In this document: piece by piece, positions 6,937-16,857 of the stretch
How positions within the stretch are numbered: position 1 is the first letter of the stretch
How the letters are laid out: the number at the start of each line of letters is the position of its first letter
Source: Gammaproteobacteria bacterium
GTDB lineage: Bacteria > Pseudomonadota > Gammaproteobacteria > Burkholderiales > Rhodocyclaceae
Direction: 5' to 3'
Length of the DNA stretch: 64,000 nucleotides
NCBI GenBank assembly: GCA_018828385.1
Contig: JAHJVE010000017.1
Span: 1-64,000, forward strand
Made by a program: the position numbers and the translations under genes
The notes under the pieces: model-generated
Database searches by the model: none
The model's input: only the letters and a program-made list of their open reading frames with translations
Told to the model about the DNA's origin: nothing

Positions 6937-8553
6937 TTAGCGTTGTTCGGCTATTGAAATAGCCACTGCCTCGGCAACCTTGATGCCATCGACCCCGGCC
7001 GACAGGATGCCGCCAGCGTAGCCAGCCCCTTCTCCGGCCGGGTAGAGGCCGCGCGTGTTGATGCTCTGGTAGTCGGCGCCGCGCTTGATGCGGATCGGTG
7101 ACGAGGTGCGCGTTTCGACGCCGGTCAGGATGGCGTCGGCCATGGCGAAGCCGCGAATCTGCTTGTCGAAGGCCGGGATGGCTTCGCGCAGGGCGTCGAT
7201 GACGTAAGCCGGGGCGCAACTGGCGAGGTCGGTCATGTGCACGCCAGGCTGGTAGGACGGATCGACTTCGCCCAAAGCAGTGGACGGCCGGCCGGCCAGG
7301 AAATCGCCGACGCGCTGGGCCGGCGCGGCGTAGTTGCTGCCACCGGCGACGAAGGCGGCTGATTCCCATTGCCGCTGGTACTCGATGCCGGCCAGCGGGT
7401 TGGTCCGGTAGTCGCCCGGGAAGTCTTCCGGCTTCACTTCGACGACGAGCGCCGCGTTGGCGTTGCGTTCAGCGCGCGAATACTGGCTCATGCCGTTGGT
7501 CACGACGCGGCCTACTTCCGAGGTAGCGGCGACGACCTGGCCACCTGGGCACATGCAGAAACTGTAGGCGGCGCGGCCGTTGCCGCAGTGATGGACCAGC
7601 TTGTAGTCGGCAGCGCCAAGGATTTCGTTGCCGGCATTGGGGCCGAAACGGGCGTGGTCGATCATCGCCTGCGGGTGCTCGATGCGGAAGCCGATGGAGA
7701 AGGGCTTGGCCTCGATGTAAACGCCCTGCTCGTGGAGCACTTGGAAGGTGTCGCGGGCGCTGTGGCCGACGGCGAGGACGACGTGGTCGGTGGCGATGGT
7801 CGTGCCGTCAGCCATGACGACGCCGCGGACTTGATGATCCTCGATGACCAGCCGGTCGACCTTGCTGCCGAAGCGGATTTCGCCGCCCAGCTCGGTGATC
7901 GTGGCGCGGATGTTCTCGACCATCTTGACCAGCCGGAAGGTGCCGATGTGCGGCTTGCTGACGTACATGATCTCGTCCGGGGCGCCGGCCTTGACGAACT
8001 CTTCGAGCACCTTGCGGCCGTGGTGTTGCGGGTCCTTGATCTGGCTGTAGAGCTTGCCGTCGGAGAAGGTGCCGGCGCCACCTTCGCCGAACTGGACGTT
8101 CGATTCCGGGTTGAGCTTGTTGTTGCGCCACAGGCCCCAGGTGTCTTTCGTCCGTTCGCGCACGGCCTTGCCGCGTTCGAGGATGATCGGCTTGAAGCCC
8201 ATCTGGGCCAGGATCAGCCCGGCGAGCAGGCCACAGGGGCCGGTGCCGATGACGACCGGGCGGCTCTTCAGCTCGGCCGGCGCCTGGGCGACGAACTTGT
8301 AGTCGGTATCCGGCCGGGGGCCGACGTTGCGGTCATCGGCCAGTTTCTTGAGCAGCGCCGGCTCGTCGCGGACATTGAAGTCGAGCGTGTAGATCAACGT
8401 GATGGCCGATTTTTTGCGCGCATCGTAGCTGCGCTTGAAAATCGTGAAATCGATCAGCTCGCCATCGGCGATGCCCAGCCGCTGGCAAAGCGCCGGGCGC
8501 AACGCACCGGCGGCGTGGTCGAGCGGCAGCTTCAGTTCGGTCAGTCTCAACAT
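6937..8553 (-). CDS. COG2509-type FAD-dependent dehydrogenase
   Basis: 538 residues. An N-terminal ~90-residue domain (LPLDHAAGALRPAL..., with IFKRSYDARKK near residue 40) precedes a Rossmann motif GTGPCG at about 103-108 in VVIGTGPCGLLAGLIL. The stretch FGEGGAGTFSDGKL (about 155-168) and the closing AGEGAGYAGGILSAGVDG are characteristic of this widely conserved, uncharacterised oxidoreductase group. The gene follows the cytochrome-like lipoprotein by 18 bp and is probably cotranscribed with it. Substrate and electron acceptor are unknown. Confidence 0.85.
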   Translation of the reverse strand: MLRLTELKLPLDHAAGALRPALCQRLGIADGELIDFTIFKRSYDARKKSAITLIYTLDFNVRDEPALLKKLADDRNVGPRPDTDYKFVAQAPAELKSRPVVIGTGPCGLLAGLILAQMGFKPIILERGKAVRERTKDTWGLWRNNKLNPESNVQFGEGGAGTFSDGKLYSQIKDPQHHGRKVLEEFVKAGAPDEIMYVSKPHIGTFRLVKMVENIRATITELGGEIRFGSKVDRLVIEDHQVRGVVMADGTTIATDHVVLAVGHSARDTFQVLHEQGVYIEAKPFSIGFRIEHPQAMIDHARFGPNAGNEILGAADYKLVHHCGNGRAAYSFCMCPGGQVVAATSEVGRVVTNGMSQYSRAERNANAALVVEVKPEDFPGDYRTNPLAGIEYQRQWESAAFVAGGSNYAAPAQRVGDFLAGRPSTALGEVDPSYQPGVHMTDLASCAPAYVIDALREAIPAFDKQIRGFAMADAILTGVETRTSSPIRIKRGADYQSINTRGLYPAGEGAGYAGGILSAGVDGIKVAEAVAISIAEQR

Positions 8554-8571
8554 GCGCGTAATCCGGAAATC

Positions 8572-9027
8572 TCAGCGTTCCTTGAACTGCTTGTGGCAGG
8601 TCTTGCAGGCGTCATGAACGGCATCGTAGGCCTTCTCGACCTGCGCCTTGTCCTTGCTCTGGGCGGCGACGAGCAGGGCGTCGGTGGCGGCGATGAAGGC
8701 CTGCTTGTCCTTCTCGAAAGCGTCCGGCTGCTTCCACACCTCGGCCGTCGCCTTGGTCGGCGGGTAGTTGGTATCGGCGCCGAAATAGGCCCACGGACCA
8801 TCCCGCTTGGCAAGCAGGGCTTCGGCCATGGTCAGGAATTTGTCGGCTTTGTATTCCTCCTTGCGCAGCATCACGCCCATTGGCTCGAAAGTCTTGACGA
8901 TTTCCTTGAAGGCGACCTGACGGTGCTTGACCGGCTGCCCCGGCCGCGTGTCCTCGACCTCGCCGCAGCCGGCCAGCATTGCTACGGTCAACAGGAAAAA
9001 AACGCGAAAATTGAAAAGCTGGGACAT
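8572..9027 (-). CDS. Cytochrome c'-like monohaem lipoprotein
   Basis: 151 residues. The N-terminus MSQLFNFRVFFLLTVAML is a lipoprotein signal ending in the lipobox LAGC (18-21). The C-terminus carries CKTCH, a CxxCH haem-attachment motif, followed by KQFKER, the placement seen in cytochrome c' and related four-helix proteins. It should be a periplasmic, membrane-anchored c-type cytochrome. Most of the signal peptide is encoded by a copy of the dispersed 40-bp element read in reverse. The FAD dehydrogenase 18 bp downstream suggests a redox pair, which is inference. No strong ribosome binding site is visible. Confidence 0.82.
   Translation of the reverse strand: MSQLFNFRVFFLLTVAMLAGCGEVEDTRPGQPVKHRQVAFKEIVKTFEPMGVMLRKEEYKADKFLTMAEALLAKRDGPWAYFGADTNYPPTKATAEVWKQPDAFEKDKQAFIAATDALLVAAQSKDKAQVEKAYDAVHDACKTCHKQFKER
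8979..9018 (+). repeat. Dispersed 40-bp element, copy 2 (inside a signal peptide)
   Basis: TTGCTACGGTCAACAGG is followed by seven A, CGCG, then AAAATTGAAAAG. On the coding (minus) strand this is read as FNFRVFFLLTVA, the hydrophobic part of the cytochrome lipoprotein signal peptide. Confidence 0.85.
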
Positions 9028-9066
9028 GGCTGGCGATCGGAAGCAGGGCGGGGCCCGGGAGCGCGA

Positions 9067-9072
9067 ATTATA
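9067..9072 (-). promoter_or_regulatory. Consensus -10 box (TATAAT)
   Basis: On the minus strand GTATAATTCGCG lies 40 bases upstream of the cytochrome-like ATG. The hexamer is perfect, but I see no good -35 box at 16-18 bp. Confidence 0.5.
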
Positions 9073-9120
9073 CGGGGAGTGCGCGGCATGGTGGGTTCGC
9101 CGGTACGGCCCGGGGCGACT

Positions 9121-9154
9121 TCAAAATTGGCCGATTTTTCCGGTTGACCGTAGC
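9121..9154 (-). repeat. Dispersed 40-bp element, copy 3
   Basis: Reading the minus strand: GCTACGGTCAACCGG, AAAAATCGG, CCAATTTTGA. It is intergenic and inverted relative to copy 2, 100 bp away, just downstream of the hybrid kinase stop. Confidence 0.85.
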
Positions 9155-9171
9155 AGTGATGTTTCGCCTGC

Positions 9172-12100
9172 TTACGCCGCCGGCCAGGAGCCCTTGTTCG
9201 CCTCCGGGCGAAACGCTTGTGCCGCCGCCAGGGAAGAGAGTTCAACGCTGAGTGCGTCGATCAGCATGTCGATTTCCTGGCGACCATTTTCGTCATCCTG
9301 GCTCTGGCGCAGCGCCAGCTCCAGGTCTCTCGCCATGCCGGAAATCCGTTCTGCACCCAATGTCGCTGCCGTGCCTTTGAGGGTATGGACCAGACGCTCG
9401 GCCGCTTGGTGCTCGCCCCTGGCCAGAAGTTCGCTCAGGCGAGCCATGTCATCGCCGTGGCCGGCCACGAAATGGGATACCAGTTCGAGATACTTGATGA
9501 TGTTCCCGCGCACCATCGAAAGCCCCTGGGGCAGATTCAGTCCATGTATTCCAGCCAGGCGTGCCAAGGCTTCGTCGGCACTTGCCCCATGTTGTGTCGA
9601 CCAGCTTTCTGCCGCGGCCTGGGCCTGTCTTGGCGTGGATTCCGGCCGCGACGTTTGCGTTCCGGCCGGTAGCCATTTGAGCAGTATCGTGTAAAGCAAG
9701 TCCGGATCGACCGGCTTGGCGACAAAGTCGTTCATGCCGGCCGCTTCGCAGGCGCGGCGGTCATCGTCGAAGGCGTTGGCGGTCATGGCCAGGATCGGCT
9801 TGTTTGTCCAGCCAGGCAGGGCGCGGATTTTTCGGGTCGCCTCCAGGCCATCCATGTTGGGCATCTGCATATCCATGAGGATCAGATCGTAGGCATTGCT
9901 GCTTGCCATCTCGACTGCTTCCCGGCCGTCGGCCGCCGTATCCACCGCCAGGCCAGCTCCATGCAACAACTCCAGCGCCACCTCCTGGTTGATCGGGTTG
10001 TCTTCGGCCAGCAACAGCCTGGCGCCACGGTGATTCAGGCGCAACTGCGATTCGGCATTGACCCCGAGCGGGGTTGGCTCGCTGGGCATGATGCCGTGGC
10101 CGCGTTGGAGCCGTGCCGTAAACCAGAACCTGCTGCCATGGCCAACCCGGCTCTCGACGCCGGCATCACCACCCATCAGGCGCGCCAGCCGCCGGGTGAT
10201 GGCCAGACCCAGCCCGGTACCGCCGTAGGTTCGCGTGGTTGACGCTTCGGCTTGCTCGAAAGCCTGGAAAAGTCGCCCGATTTGTTCCTCGCTCAGGCCG
10301 ATCCCGCTATCTTCGACTTCAAAGCGCACCAGCAACTCATCATCATGTTCCTCAAGCAGTTGGGCGCGCAGGGCAATGCCGCCTTGTTCGGTGAACTTGA
10401 TCGCATTGCCGGCGTAGTTGAGCAAGGCCTGACGAAGGCGCGTCGGATCGCCACGCAACCAGAGCGGGACCGAATCGCGATCAAGCTCGATGCTCAGCCC
10501 CTTGTTCCGTGCCGCTTCCCCGATGATGGACTGGACATTGTCGAGGATGGCCGAAAGATGAAAATCCTCGCTTTCCAGCTGAAGCCGGCCCGCTTCGATT
10601 TTCGAAATGTCCAGGATGTCGTTGAGGATCGACAGCAGGTGCCGGCCGGCATTGTCGATCTTGTCCAGCCGCTTGATCTGGCTGGGCTCCGCGCCGGCAT
10701 GTCGAATCAGATGGGTGAGACCGATGATGGCATTCATCGGTGTCCGGATTTCATGGCTCATGCTGGCCAGGAACACGCTTTTAGCCCGATTGGCGACTTC
10801 AGCCTCGTCGGCCCGGATGGCCAGCGCGGCGTTCAGGGCCTCGATTTCCAGCTCCTTGTCCTTGAGCTGGGTGACGTCCGAGACCAGCGCAAAATAGCCT
10901 TTGACTTCGTCGCCGTGGCTGTCGGGAATGTACTCCACCTGCGTCCACCGGCGGTTGCCCCGAATGTCGACGAGTTCCCGGTTGAACGATTGCCGTTCGC
11001 CGCGCAGGACGCCGTCGATGAAAGGCTGGCTCTCGGCAAATGCCTGTTCGCCAATCACCTCGCGCACATGATGGCCGCGGATATTTTCAGGCGTTATGCC
11101 ATACATCTCCTCGAAGGCGTGATTGGCAAACTCGTTGGTCAGGTCGCGGGTCCAGTAAGCGATCATCGCCGGTGTATTGTCCAGCACGCCATGCAGCAAA
11201 ACCTCGCTCTTGCGCAGCGCCGTCTCGAGCGACTTGGCCTGGTCATAAAGCACCTCGAGCTTGGTCGAGTGCTGCGCCAACTCGGCGTTGGCCTCGCCCA
11301 GTTCACGCGTCCGGGTTTCGATCAGTGCTTCCAGGTGATGGCGATGCCGCTCGAGTTCCGTCGCATCCCGCTTGGCCACCGTGATATCGAAGGAAATCCG
11401 GCAGATGAAGCTGGCTGCACCCGAGGCATTGAGAATCGGGAACATATGCACCATGAAAACCCGGGGCTCGCCATCGACCGGCAGGATCTCCTCGACCGAT
11501 TGCCGGGCCATCGACTTCAACAAACGCTCGTCGTCGGCCCTGATCCGGCGTGCCGTTTCTACCGGGTAGAGATCGAAGTCGGTCTTGCCGATGATTTCCT
11601 CTTCGGTCAAATGGTGCAGACGCTGGAAATTCGGATTGGCCAGGGCATAGCGCCCATCGGGATGCTTCAGCGAGAGAACGGAAGGGGAGTTTTCGACAAT
11701 GGCCCCCAGCTTGAAGTCGCGGTCGAGCAGGGCCTGTTCGGTCAGCCTGCGTTCGGTTACGTCACGCGAAATGACGATGAAACGGGATTCAGTGCCGGCT
11801 GGGGTCACTTTCTTGGCGGCCGACAGCTCGAACCACCTGGCTCCCCCGGCGAAATCGAGGCGAATGATCTGGCCGAACGAAGAGCCGTTCCGGTCGGCTT
11901 CGGCTATCACCGACATGACGATTTCGGCCGCCTCGCCGGGCAACATCTCGCTCACCGTATGGCCGAGCAGCCGCTCTTTGTGGTCCGCCAGGAAACTGGG
12001 ATCCTGCGCCCATACCCCACAATAGGTGCCCGTCCGGTCCACATCGAACATCAGGTCAGGCATCGCCTGCAGGGTGGCAGACAGATCGGCATTCAGCGAA

Positions 12101-13500
12101 CTGATCGTATCGGCTGCACTCTTGCGTTCGGTGATGTCTTCGGAAAACACCACGATGCCGCCAACCTCGCCGCCCCGCCCGGTCCATGGATGAACCTCCC
12201 AGCTCAGCCACTGGACGGTGCCGTCAGCCCGCTCGAAGCGATCTTCATCGCTCCTGATAACCTCGCCAGCCAAGGCGCGTTGGTGGATCGCCTTCCACGC
12301 CTCGGAAATTTCCGGGAAAACTTCATAGTGTGCACGGCCCAGGATGTCACGGTCACCCAGGTGGTAGTCCTCCAGCCAGCGGCGACTGACCGCCAGATAG
12401 CGCATATCGCGGTCGAACATGGCCAGCGCAGCCGGCGCATGCGAGATGAACAGCTGCAATCGTTCCTCGCTCTCGCTCAGGGCCGTTACGGCGGCGAGGC
12501 GGGCGTTCATGAGTTCATTGAGGAGGGTGCGCGCCGCCGTGATTTCGGTGATGTCGAGCGGCGCACCGGCAACTGCGGAGTGCTGGGCCGGAATGATTGC
12601 CGTCACCGCTGTGGCCAGGCGGCGGCTGGCCAGTCTGCCACCGACAATGCTGATCAGCGCAGCCCCCAGCAAGCCAATGGCGAGCAGCATCCCGGTCGCA
12701 TAGACCGGCAGCTGATAGGTCTCTTGCGGGATTTCCACCGCCACTGACCACGGCGAAGCCTTGGACTTGACGACGAAATGGCCGCCAGTGTTCTCTTCGG
12801 AGGCGATATTCAGGTTTTCTGGGCCGACCCTGGCGATAACTTCCTTCCTGCTGTCGAGGATCGTCATTCCCGACCCGGCGGGAAGCGCCACGCGCTCCAG
12901 GCGCTGCTGGAATTGCGCCGTCTTGAGTGTCGTCAAGAGCAGGTAACGCGGCTGTCCGGCTCGATAAATCGGTACGGCTATGGCAATCAATTTCTCCTTG
13001 ATGACCGGGCCGAGGAAGGTGTCGCCAATGGCGGGCTTGCCGGTATCGAGCGCCGTTACTACTGCCGATTTTCCTTTCGGCCGGGGCAGTGTTGGCAGCT
13101 TCGAACCGAAGGGCACGCGGGTGTTGAGCAGCATTTGCATGCCGATGTCGGCAAATACGACGTGGCTGCCGAAGCTTTTCTGGAATCCTTCCGCTTCGCG
13201 ATAGAGATCGCCCCGTCGTTTCTCATCGTCAACCAGCGGCGACAGGGCGAGCATTTGCAATCCGTTGACACGGGCTTCCAGCTCAAGGTCGAGGGCTGCG
13301 ACAAAATTATTGGCCAGGTTCCTGATGGTCAGGTCGCGTTCGGCCTGGATGAACCTGACGTGGGCAATGGCCAGATAAACGGCGAGAACGAGCAAGGGAA
13401 GGACGCACAGCCAGATCAGGCGGCTCAGATACCGATGCAGCGATATTCCACCTGTTTTGCCAGACGGGGTTTCGGCCGGGGACGGAGTGGCGGTTTTCAT
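9172..13500 (-). CDS. Hybrid sensor histidine kinase (sensor-PAS4-HisKA-REC-Hpt)
   Basis: 1442 residues. A membrane segment at about 27-46 and another near 280-300 bracket a ~230-residue extracytoplasmic sensor of the dCACHE type. Four PAS domains follow (about 345-465, 470-595, 600-720, 775-890). The kinase core has [11 protein letters not shown] with His916 and an HATPase domain with GTGLGLAI. A receiver has Asp1210 in LILMDMQMP, and a C-terminal Hpt has His1372 in [12 protein letters not shown]. The phosphate can therefore pass His-Asp-His within one chain to an unlinked output regulator. The NarL-type regulator 203 bp upstream is the nearest candidate partner, but it already has its own kinase. 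No clear ribosome binding site at the annotated ATG. Confidence 0.9.
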   Translation of the reverse strand: MKTATPSPAETPSGKTGGISLHRYLSRLIWLCVLPLLVLAVYLAIAHVRFIQAERDLTIRNLANNFVAALDLELEARVNGLQMLALSPLVDDEKRRGDLYREAEGFQKSFGSHVVFADIGMQMLLNTRVPFGSKLPTLPRPKGKSAVVTALDTGKPAIGDTFLGPVIKEKLIAIAVPIYRAGQPRYLLLTTLKTAQFQQRLERVALPAGSGMTILDSRKEVIARVGPENLNIASEENTGGHFVVKSKASPWSVAVEIPQETYQLPVYATGMLLAIGLLGAALISIVGGRLASRRLATAVTAIIPAQHSAVAGAPLDITEITAARTLLNELMNARLAAVTALSESEERLQLFISHAPAALAMFDRDMRYLAVSRRWLEDYHLGDRDILGRAHYEVFPEISEAWKAIHQRALAGEVIRSDEDRFERADGTVQWLSWEVHPWTGRGGEVGGIVVFSEDITERKSAADTISSLNADLSATLQAMPDLMFDVDRTGTYCGVWAQDPSFLADHKERLLGHTVSEMLPGEAAEIVMSVIAEADRNGSSFGQIIRLDFAGGARWFELSAAKKVTPAGTESRFIVISRDVTERRLTEQALLDRDFKLGAIVENSPSVLSLKHPDGRYALANPNFQRLHHLTEEEIIGKTDFDLYPVETARRIRADDERLLKSMARQSVEEILPVDGEPRVFMVHMFPILNASGAASFICRISFDITVAKRDATELERHRHHLEALIETRTRELGEANAELAQHSTKLEVLYDQAKSLETALRKSEVLLHGVLDNTPAMIAYWTRDLTNEFANHAFEEMYGITPENIRGHHVREVIGEQAFAESQPFIDGVLRGERQSFNRELVDIRGNRRWTQVEYIPDSHGDEVKGYFALVSDVTQLKDKELEIEALNAALAIRADEAEVANRAKSVFLASMSHEIRTPMNAIIGLTHLIRHAGAEPSQIKRLDKIDNAGRHLLSILNDILDISKIEAGRLQLESEDFHLSAILDNVQSIIGEAARNKGLSIELDRDSVPLWLRGDPTRLRQALLNYAGNAIKFTEQGGIALRAQLLEEHDDELLVRFEVEDSGIGLSEEQIGRLFQAFEQAEASTTRTYGGTGLGLAITRRLARLMGGDAGVESRVGHGSRFWFTARLQRGHGIMPSEPTPLGVNAESQLRLNHRGARLLLAEDNPINQEVALELLHGAGLAVDTAADGREAVEMASSNAYDLILMDMQMPNMDGLEATRKIRALPGWTNKPILAMTANAFDDDRRACEAAGMNDFVAKPVDPDLLYTILLKWLPAGTQTSRPESTPRQAQAAAESWSTQHGASADEALARLAGIHGLNLPQGLSMVRGNIIKYLELVSHFVAGHGDDMARLSELLARGEHQAAERLVHTLKGTAATLGAERISGMARDLELALRQSQDDENGRQEIDMLIDALSVELSSLAAAQAFRPEANKGSWPAA

Positions 13501-13703
13501 TTGGGGGCGTAACGCCGTGCGTTTTCCAGCTATTGATCGATGCCGCGGCCGGTTTCATTGGGCGCGGAGCCGAACTCGATTGTTGGTTTGGAAAATCCCT
13601 GCGGTTGCTGGCGTTCGTGCCGGCACGCCATTCAGCCGTCGATATGATATTGAGATGAGTGGTCCGCTTTGTCTGTCAGCGTTCGACTACAAGCGGCAAC
13701 TAT

Positions 13704-14324
13704 TCAGATCTGGCCGTGAAATATTGCCAGGGCGACCAGTTCGGCATTGCTCCTGACTTCGAGCTTTTCGAGCAGTCGACGGCGATAGGTGGTGACGCTC
13801 TGCGGGCTGACGCCGAGCCGGGCGGCTATTTCCTGAAGGCTGGTGCCGCCGGCCAGCGCCTGCATGACCTCAAACTCGCGACGGGATAGTGACTTGAACG
13901 GATCGTCGCCAGCTGCCGCATCCGGTGCAACCCGATGGCGCGCCGGGAAGCAGGTGCCGCCGGTCAGGATCCGCCGAATGGCACGCAGCAGATCGGCTTC
14001 GTCGGCATCCTTGCCGACAAAGCCCTGGGCGCCGGCGTGCCTGGCATAGTCGACATACTGGCTGGCCGAATACATCGAGAAAAACAGGACGGGCAATTTG
14101 ATGCCGTCGGCGCGTAGCGACTCGAGGACTTGAATGCCACGGCGGATCGGCAACGCAATGTCGAGGATCAGCAGATCGGCCCGGCCGGACCGGGCCAGCG
14201 CGTCGGCTTCGGCTCCGTCGACGGCTTCGCCGGCCACCTCCAGGTCAGGCGTCCGCGACAGTATTTCGCGCACCCCCTGGCGCACGACCTGATGGTCGTC
14301 GGCAATGATGACGCGGGCCTTCAT
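13704..14324 (-). CDS. NarL/FixJ-type response regulator
   Basis: 206 residues. The receiver has the acidic pocket at DD9-10, phospho-acceptor Asp55 in LLILDIALP and Lys105 in FVGKDADEA. A LuxR-type helix-turn-helix (about 140-205) contains LSRREFEVMQALAGG and the recognition helix region SPQSVTTYRRRLLEKL. Its ATG overlaps the kinase stop by 4 bp, so it is translationally coupled to the kinase at 14321-15772. The residues after Asp55 (IALPIRRGI) depart from the usual MPGMDG. It should activate or repress unknown target promoters. Confidence 0.9.
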   Translation of the reverse strand: MKARVIIADDHQVVRQGVREILSRTPDLEVAGEAVDGAEADALARSGRADLLILDIALPIRRGIQVLESLRADGIKLPVLFFSMYSASQYVDYARHAGAQGFVGKDADEADLLRAIRRILTGGTCFPARHRVAPDAAAGDDPFKSLSRREFEVMQALAGGTSLQEIAARLGVSPQSVTTYRRRLLEKLEVRSNAELVALAIFHGQI

Positions 14325-15772
14325 GGCGCACCGTCCAGCGGAACGGTGACGGTTGCCGAGCTGGCGCCAGGCACTGAGGTGATGTCGAGTTTGCCGCCAT
14401 GGCGCGCCATCCGCTCCCGGATGCCGGGCAGGCCGTAGCCGCGACTTGTGCGCCCGGTGTCGAACCCGCCGCCGTTGTCGATGACCCGCAAGTGCAGCGC
14501 ATGATCGGTGCTGGAGATGCTGGCGCGGACGAAAGTGGCGCCGGAATGTTTGGCGACGTTGGTCAGCAATTCCTGGAAAATCCGGAACAGGTCAGTGCGG
14601 AGTTGATCCGAAGGTTCGCTGTGCAGCGGGCCAAAGCGCCCACGGGCCGGAATGCCGACCAGTGCTGACCAGTCCTGCAAATACCAGCGACAGGTCGGGA
14701 TCAGGCCGAGGTCGTCCAGGGCCGGCGGCCGAAGACGGTCGCAGATATTGCGGGCGGCCAGGCTGGCCCGTGAGGCCAGCGACTTGATCAGTGCGGCTTC
14801 TTCGGCAACCTGCGGGGTGTCGCCAAGCAGACGATTGAGTGCATCGACACGAAAGCCGATGGCGGTGAGCAGGGCGCCCAGTTGATCGTGAATTTCCCTG
14901 GCGATTTCCTTTCGCTGTTCTTCACGGCCTCGTTCATTTGCGGCAAGCAGGGCGTGCAACTGGGCGCGGGAGGCAACAAGGTCCTGTTCGGCCTGCTTGC
15001 GGGCCGAGATGTCGCGGCCGACCGACTGGATTTCCTGGAGATTGCCGTCGTCGTCATAAAAGGCGCGATTCACGAACTGCATCCAGTGTTCGCAGCCATC
15101 GGCCGCATAGACCCTGTTTTCGATGATGGCGACGGGGTTGTCGGGGGATAGCAGGGACAGCTTGTTTTCGATCATCGGGATGTCATCCGGGTGAGCCACG
15201 GGATGCCAGGTCCGACCGATGAGTTCGGTCCCGGTCTTGCCGAAAAAGCGGCAATAGACTTCGTTGACGAAAATCATCGTGCCGTCGGGCCTGGAGCGCC
15301 CGATCAATTCCGTCTGGTCCTCGACGACCTGGCGATAACGCTCCTCGCTGGCCCGTTGCGCCAGTTCGGCCTGTTTGATCGGTGTGATGTCGGAGACGAC
15401 GACATAAAAGCCCTGAACCTCGCCGGCGACGATGTCCGGGATGTATTCAGCCAGCGAATGGCGGACATGGCTGCCGTCCGGTGAGGGAATGCTCCGTTCG
15501 AAGGTCTGCTTTTCGCCGCGCAGGGCGCCTTCAATGTAAGGGAGATTGAGACCGTAACGCTCTTCGCCTATCACTTCCCGCAGGTGTTTTCCCGGCATCG
15601 ATTCGGGATCGACGCCGAGCCAGGCTTGATAGGCCTGGTTGGCGAAGCGATTCCTCAGATTGCGATCCCAATAGGCGATCAGGGACGGGATGTGGTCAAG
15701 GATGGTTTTCAGCCGAGGCTGACTTTCAGCCAATGGTCCGTTCAACGCTTCCTTCGCCTCAATGCTTTCCAT
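14321..15772 (-). CDS. PAS-PAS sensor histidine kinase (NarX/HisKA_3 type)
   Basis: 483 residues, no membrane segment. Two PAS domains (about 15-140 and 150-270), the second with MIFVNEVYCRFFGKTG, precede a HisKA_3 dimerisation helix with His295 in REIHDQLGALL. The HATPase domain ends with RGYGLPGIRERM. This architecture belongs with NarL-type regulators, matching the gene that follows with a 4-bp overlap. As a soluble PAS kinase it probably senses an intracellular redox or ligand signal; the signal is not readable from the sequence. Confidence 0.9.
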   Translation of the reverse strand: MESIEAKEALNGPLAESQPRLKTILDHIPSLIAYWDRNLRNRFANQAYQAWLGVDPESMPGKHLREVIGEERYGLNLPYIEGALRGEKQTFERSIPSPDGSHVRHSLAEYIPDIVAGEVQGFYVVVSDITPIKQAELAQRASEERYRQVVEDQTELIGRSRPDGTMIFVNEVYCRFFGKTGTELIGRTWHPVAHPDDIPMIENKLSLLSPDNPVAIIENRVYAADGCEHWMQFVNRAFYDDDGNLQEIQSVGRDISARKQAEQDLVASRAQLHALLAANERGREEQRKEIAREIHDQLGALLTAIGFRVDALNRLLGDTPQVAEEAALIKSLASRASLAARNICDRLRPPALDDLGLIPTCRWYLQDWSALVGIPARGRFGPLHSEPSDQLRTDLFRIFQELLTNVAKHSGATFVRASISSTDHALHLRVIDNGGGFDTGRTSRGYGLPGIRERMARHGGKLDITSVPGASSATVTVPLDGAP

Positions 15773-15898
15773 GGCCGAACCTTCGTTCCATTGTCAAATA
15801 AGCTCGCTGCAGCATGGTCGGAAGAATACCGCAGACCGGTTGAAAGGGTTGCGCGATGCAGCGGCAGGCCGCAGGCGCTGTCGGCCTTCACAACAGGC

Positions 15899-15936
15899 TG
15901 CTACGGTCAACCGGAATAATTGGCCAATTTTGAAAT
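15899..15936 (+). repeat. Dispersed 40-bp element, copy 4
   Basis: TGCTACGGTCAACCGG is followed by AATAATTGG and CCAATTTTGAAAT. It is intergenic, between the divergent kinase and GST genes. Confidence 0.85.
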
Positions 15937-16032
15937 GGCGAAGTTTAAGATCACAGTTCGCCAGTTGTTCCGATGCCGCCAAATTTTGCCGGGAAGGCCG
16001 TGCGGCGAATTCAATCAACCGAGGAGCGCGCC

Positions 16033-16704
16033 ATGTTCGATCTCTACATTGGCAACAAAAACTACTCGTCGTGGTCCTTGCGGCCGTGGCTGTTGATGAA
16101 GCATTTCGCCATTCCCTTCACCGAGCACATGGTGTCGGTGGCTGGCCGCGACTACAACGCGGCGCTCAAGCCGCTGGCCGGTAACGCCCGCGTCCCTTGC
16201 CTGCATGAGGACGGTTTCCAGGTCTGGGAAAGCATCGCCATCGCCGAAACGCTGGCCGAACGCTATTCGCAAATGTGGCCGGCCGATGCCCAGGCGCGGG
16301 CCAGGGCGCGCAGCATTTCGGCTGAAATGCACGCTGGCTTCACCCACCTGCGCAGCGCCATGCCGATGAACCTCAAGTTCAAACTCAAGGGCAAGCCGGC
16401 GACGCCGGAGGTCCAGCGCGACATCGACCGCGTCGTCGAAATCTGGAGCGAGGCGCACAGCCGGTTCGCCTCCGGCAATGGTCCCTGGCTGTTCGGCGAT
16501 TTTTCGGTGGCCGATGCGATGTACGCGCCCATCGTCTGCCGCTTCAACGTCTACAACGTGCCGCTGCCGCCGCTCGCCGCCGCTTACCGCGACGCCGTTC
16601 TGGCCCACCCGGCGATGCTCGAATGGCATGCCGCCGCCCTCCTGGAAACCGAGGCGCATGCCCATTACGACCGGCTGGCCGACGACTATGGTGGCCCGCG
16701 TTGA
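16033..16704 (+). CDS. Glutathione S-transferase family protein
   Basis: 223 residues. The N-terminal thioredoxin-like domain begins FDLYIGNKNYSSWSLRPWLLMK, with a Ser/Trp-rich stretch where GSTs bind glutathione, followed by ARVPCL (the cis-Pro loop) and VWESIAIAETLAE. The helical C-terminal domain contains the conserved FSVADAMYAPIVCRF N-capping motif. Cytosolic. The ATG at 16033 has GAGGAG 8-9 bases upstream. The family member and substrate are unknown. Confidence 0.88.
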   Translation: MFDLYIGNKNYSSWSLRPWLLMKHFAIPFTEHMVSVAGRDYNAALKPLAGNARVPCLHEDGFQVWESIAIAETLAERYSQMWPADAQARARARSISAEMHAGFTHLRSAMPMNLKFKLKGKPATPEVQRDIDRVVEIWSEAHSRFASGNGPWLFGDFSVADAMYAPIVCRFNVYNVPLPPLAAAYRDAVLAHPAMLEWHAAALLETEAHAHYDRLADDYGGPR

Positions 16705-16716
16705 GCGCCAGCGGCC

Positions 16717-16752
16717 ATTTCAATTTTGGCCATTTTTTCCGGTTGACCGTGG
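16717..16752 (-). repeat. Dispersed 40-bp element, copy 5
   Basis: Minus strand: CCCACGGTCAACCGG, six A, TGGCC, AAAATTGAAAT. It is intergenic, 12 bp after the GST stop. The T of the usual TACGG is a C here. Confidence 0.85.
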
Positions 16753-16781
16753 GATCGTCGATCAACGACCTCGCCGCCGGG

Positions 16782-16812
16782 TTGCCGGCCTGATGCCGGA
16801 CAGGGATAGAAT
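16782..16812 (+). promoter_or_regulatory. Possible promoter of the HD-GYP/kinase operon
   Basis: TTGCCG (16782-16787) and TAGAAT (16807-16812) resemble sigma-70 boxes, but the spacing of 19 is longer than ideal. Confidence 0.35.
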
Positions 16813-16857
16813 GGTCAAGACCATCCCGCGCCTGTCAGCCACCCGCCAGCGAAAACC

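Noticed and set aside
7369..9147. 592-codon open frame opposite the FAD dehydrogenase and cytochrome
   Set aside because: It crosses two real genes and their spacer on the other strand; composition typical of a shadow.
10252..12747. 831-codon open frame opposite the first hybrid kinase
   Set aside because: Shadow frame with no recognisable domain.
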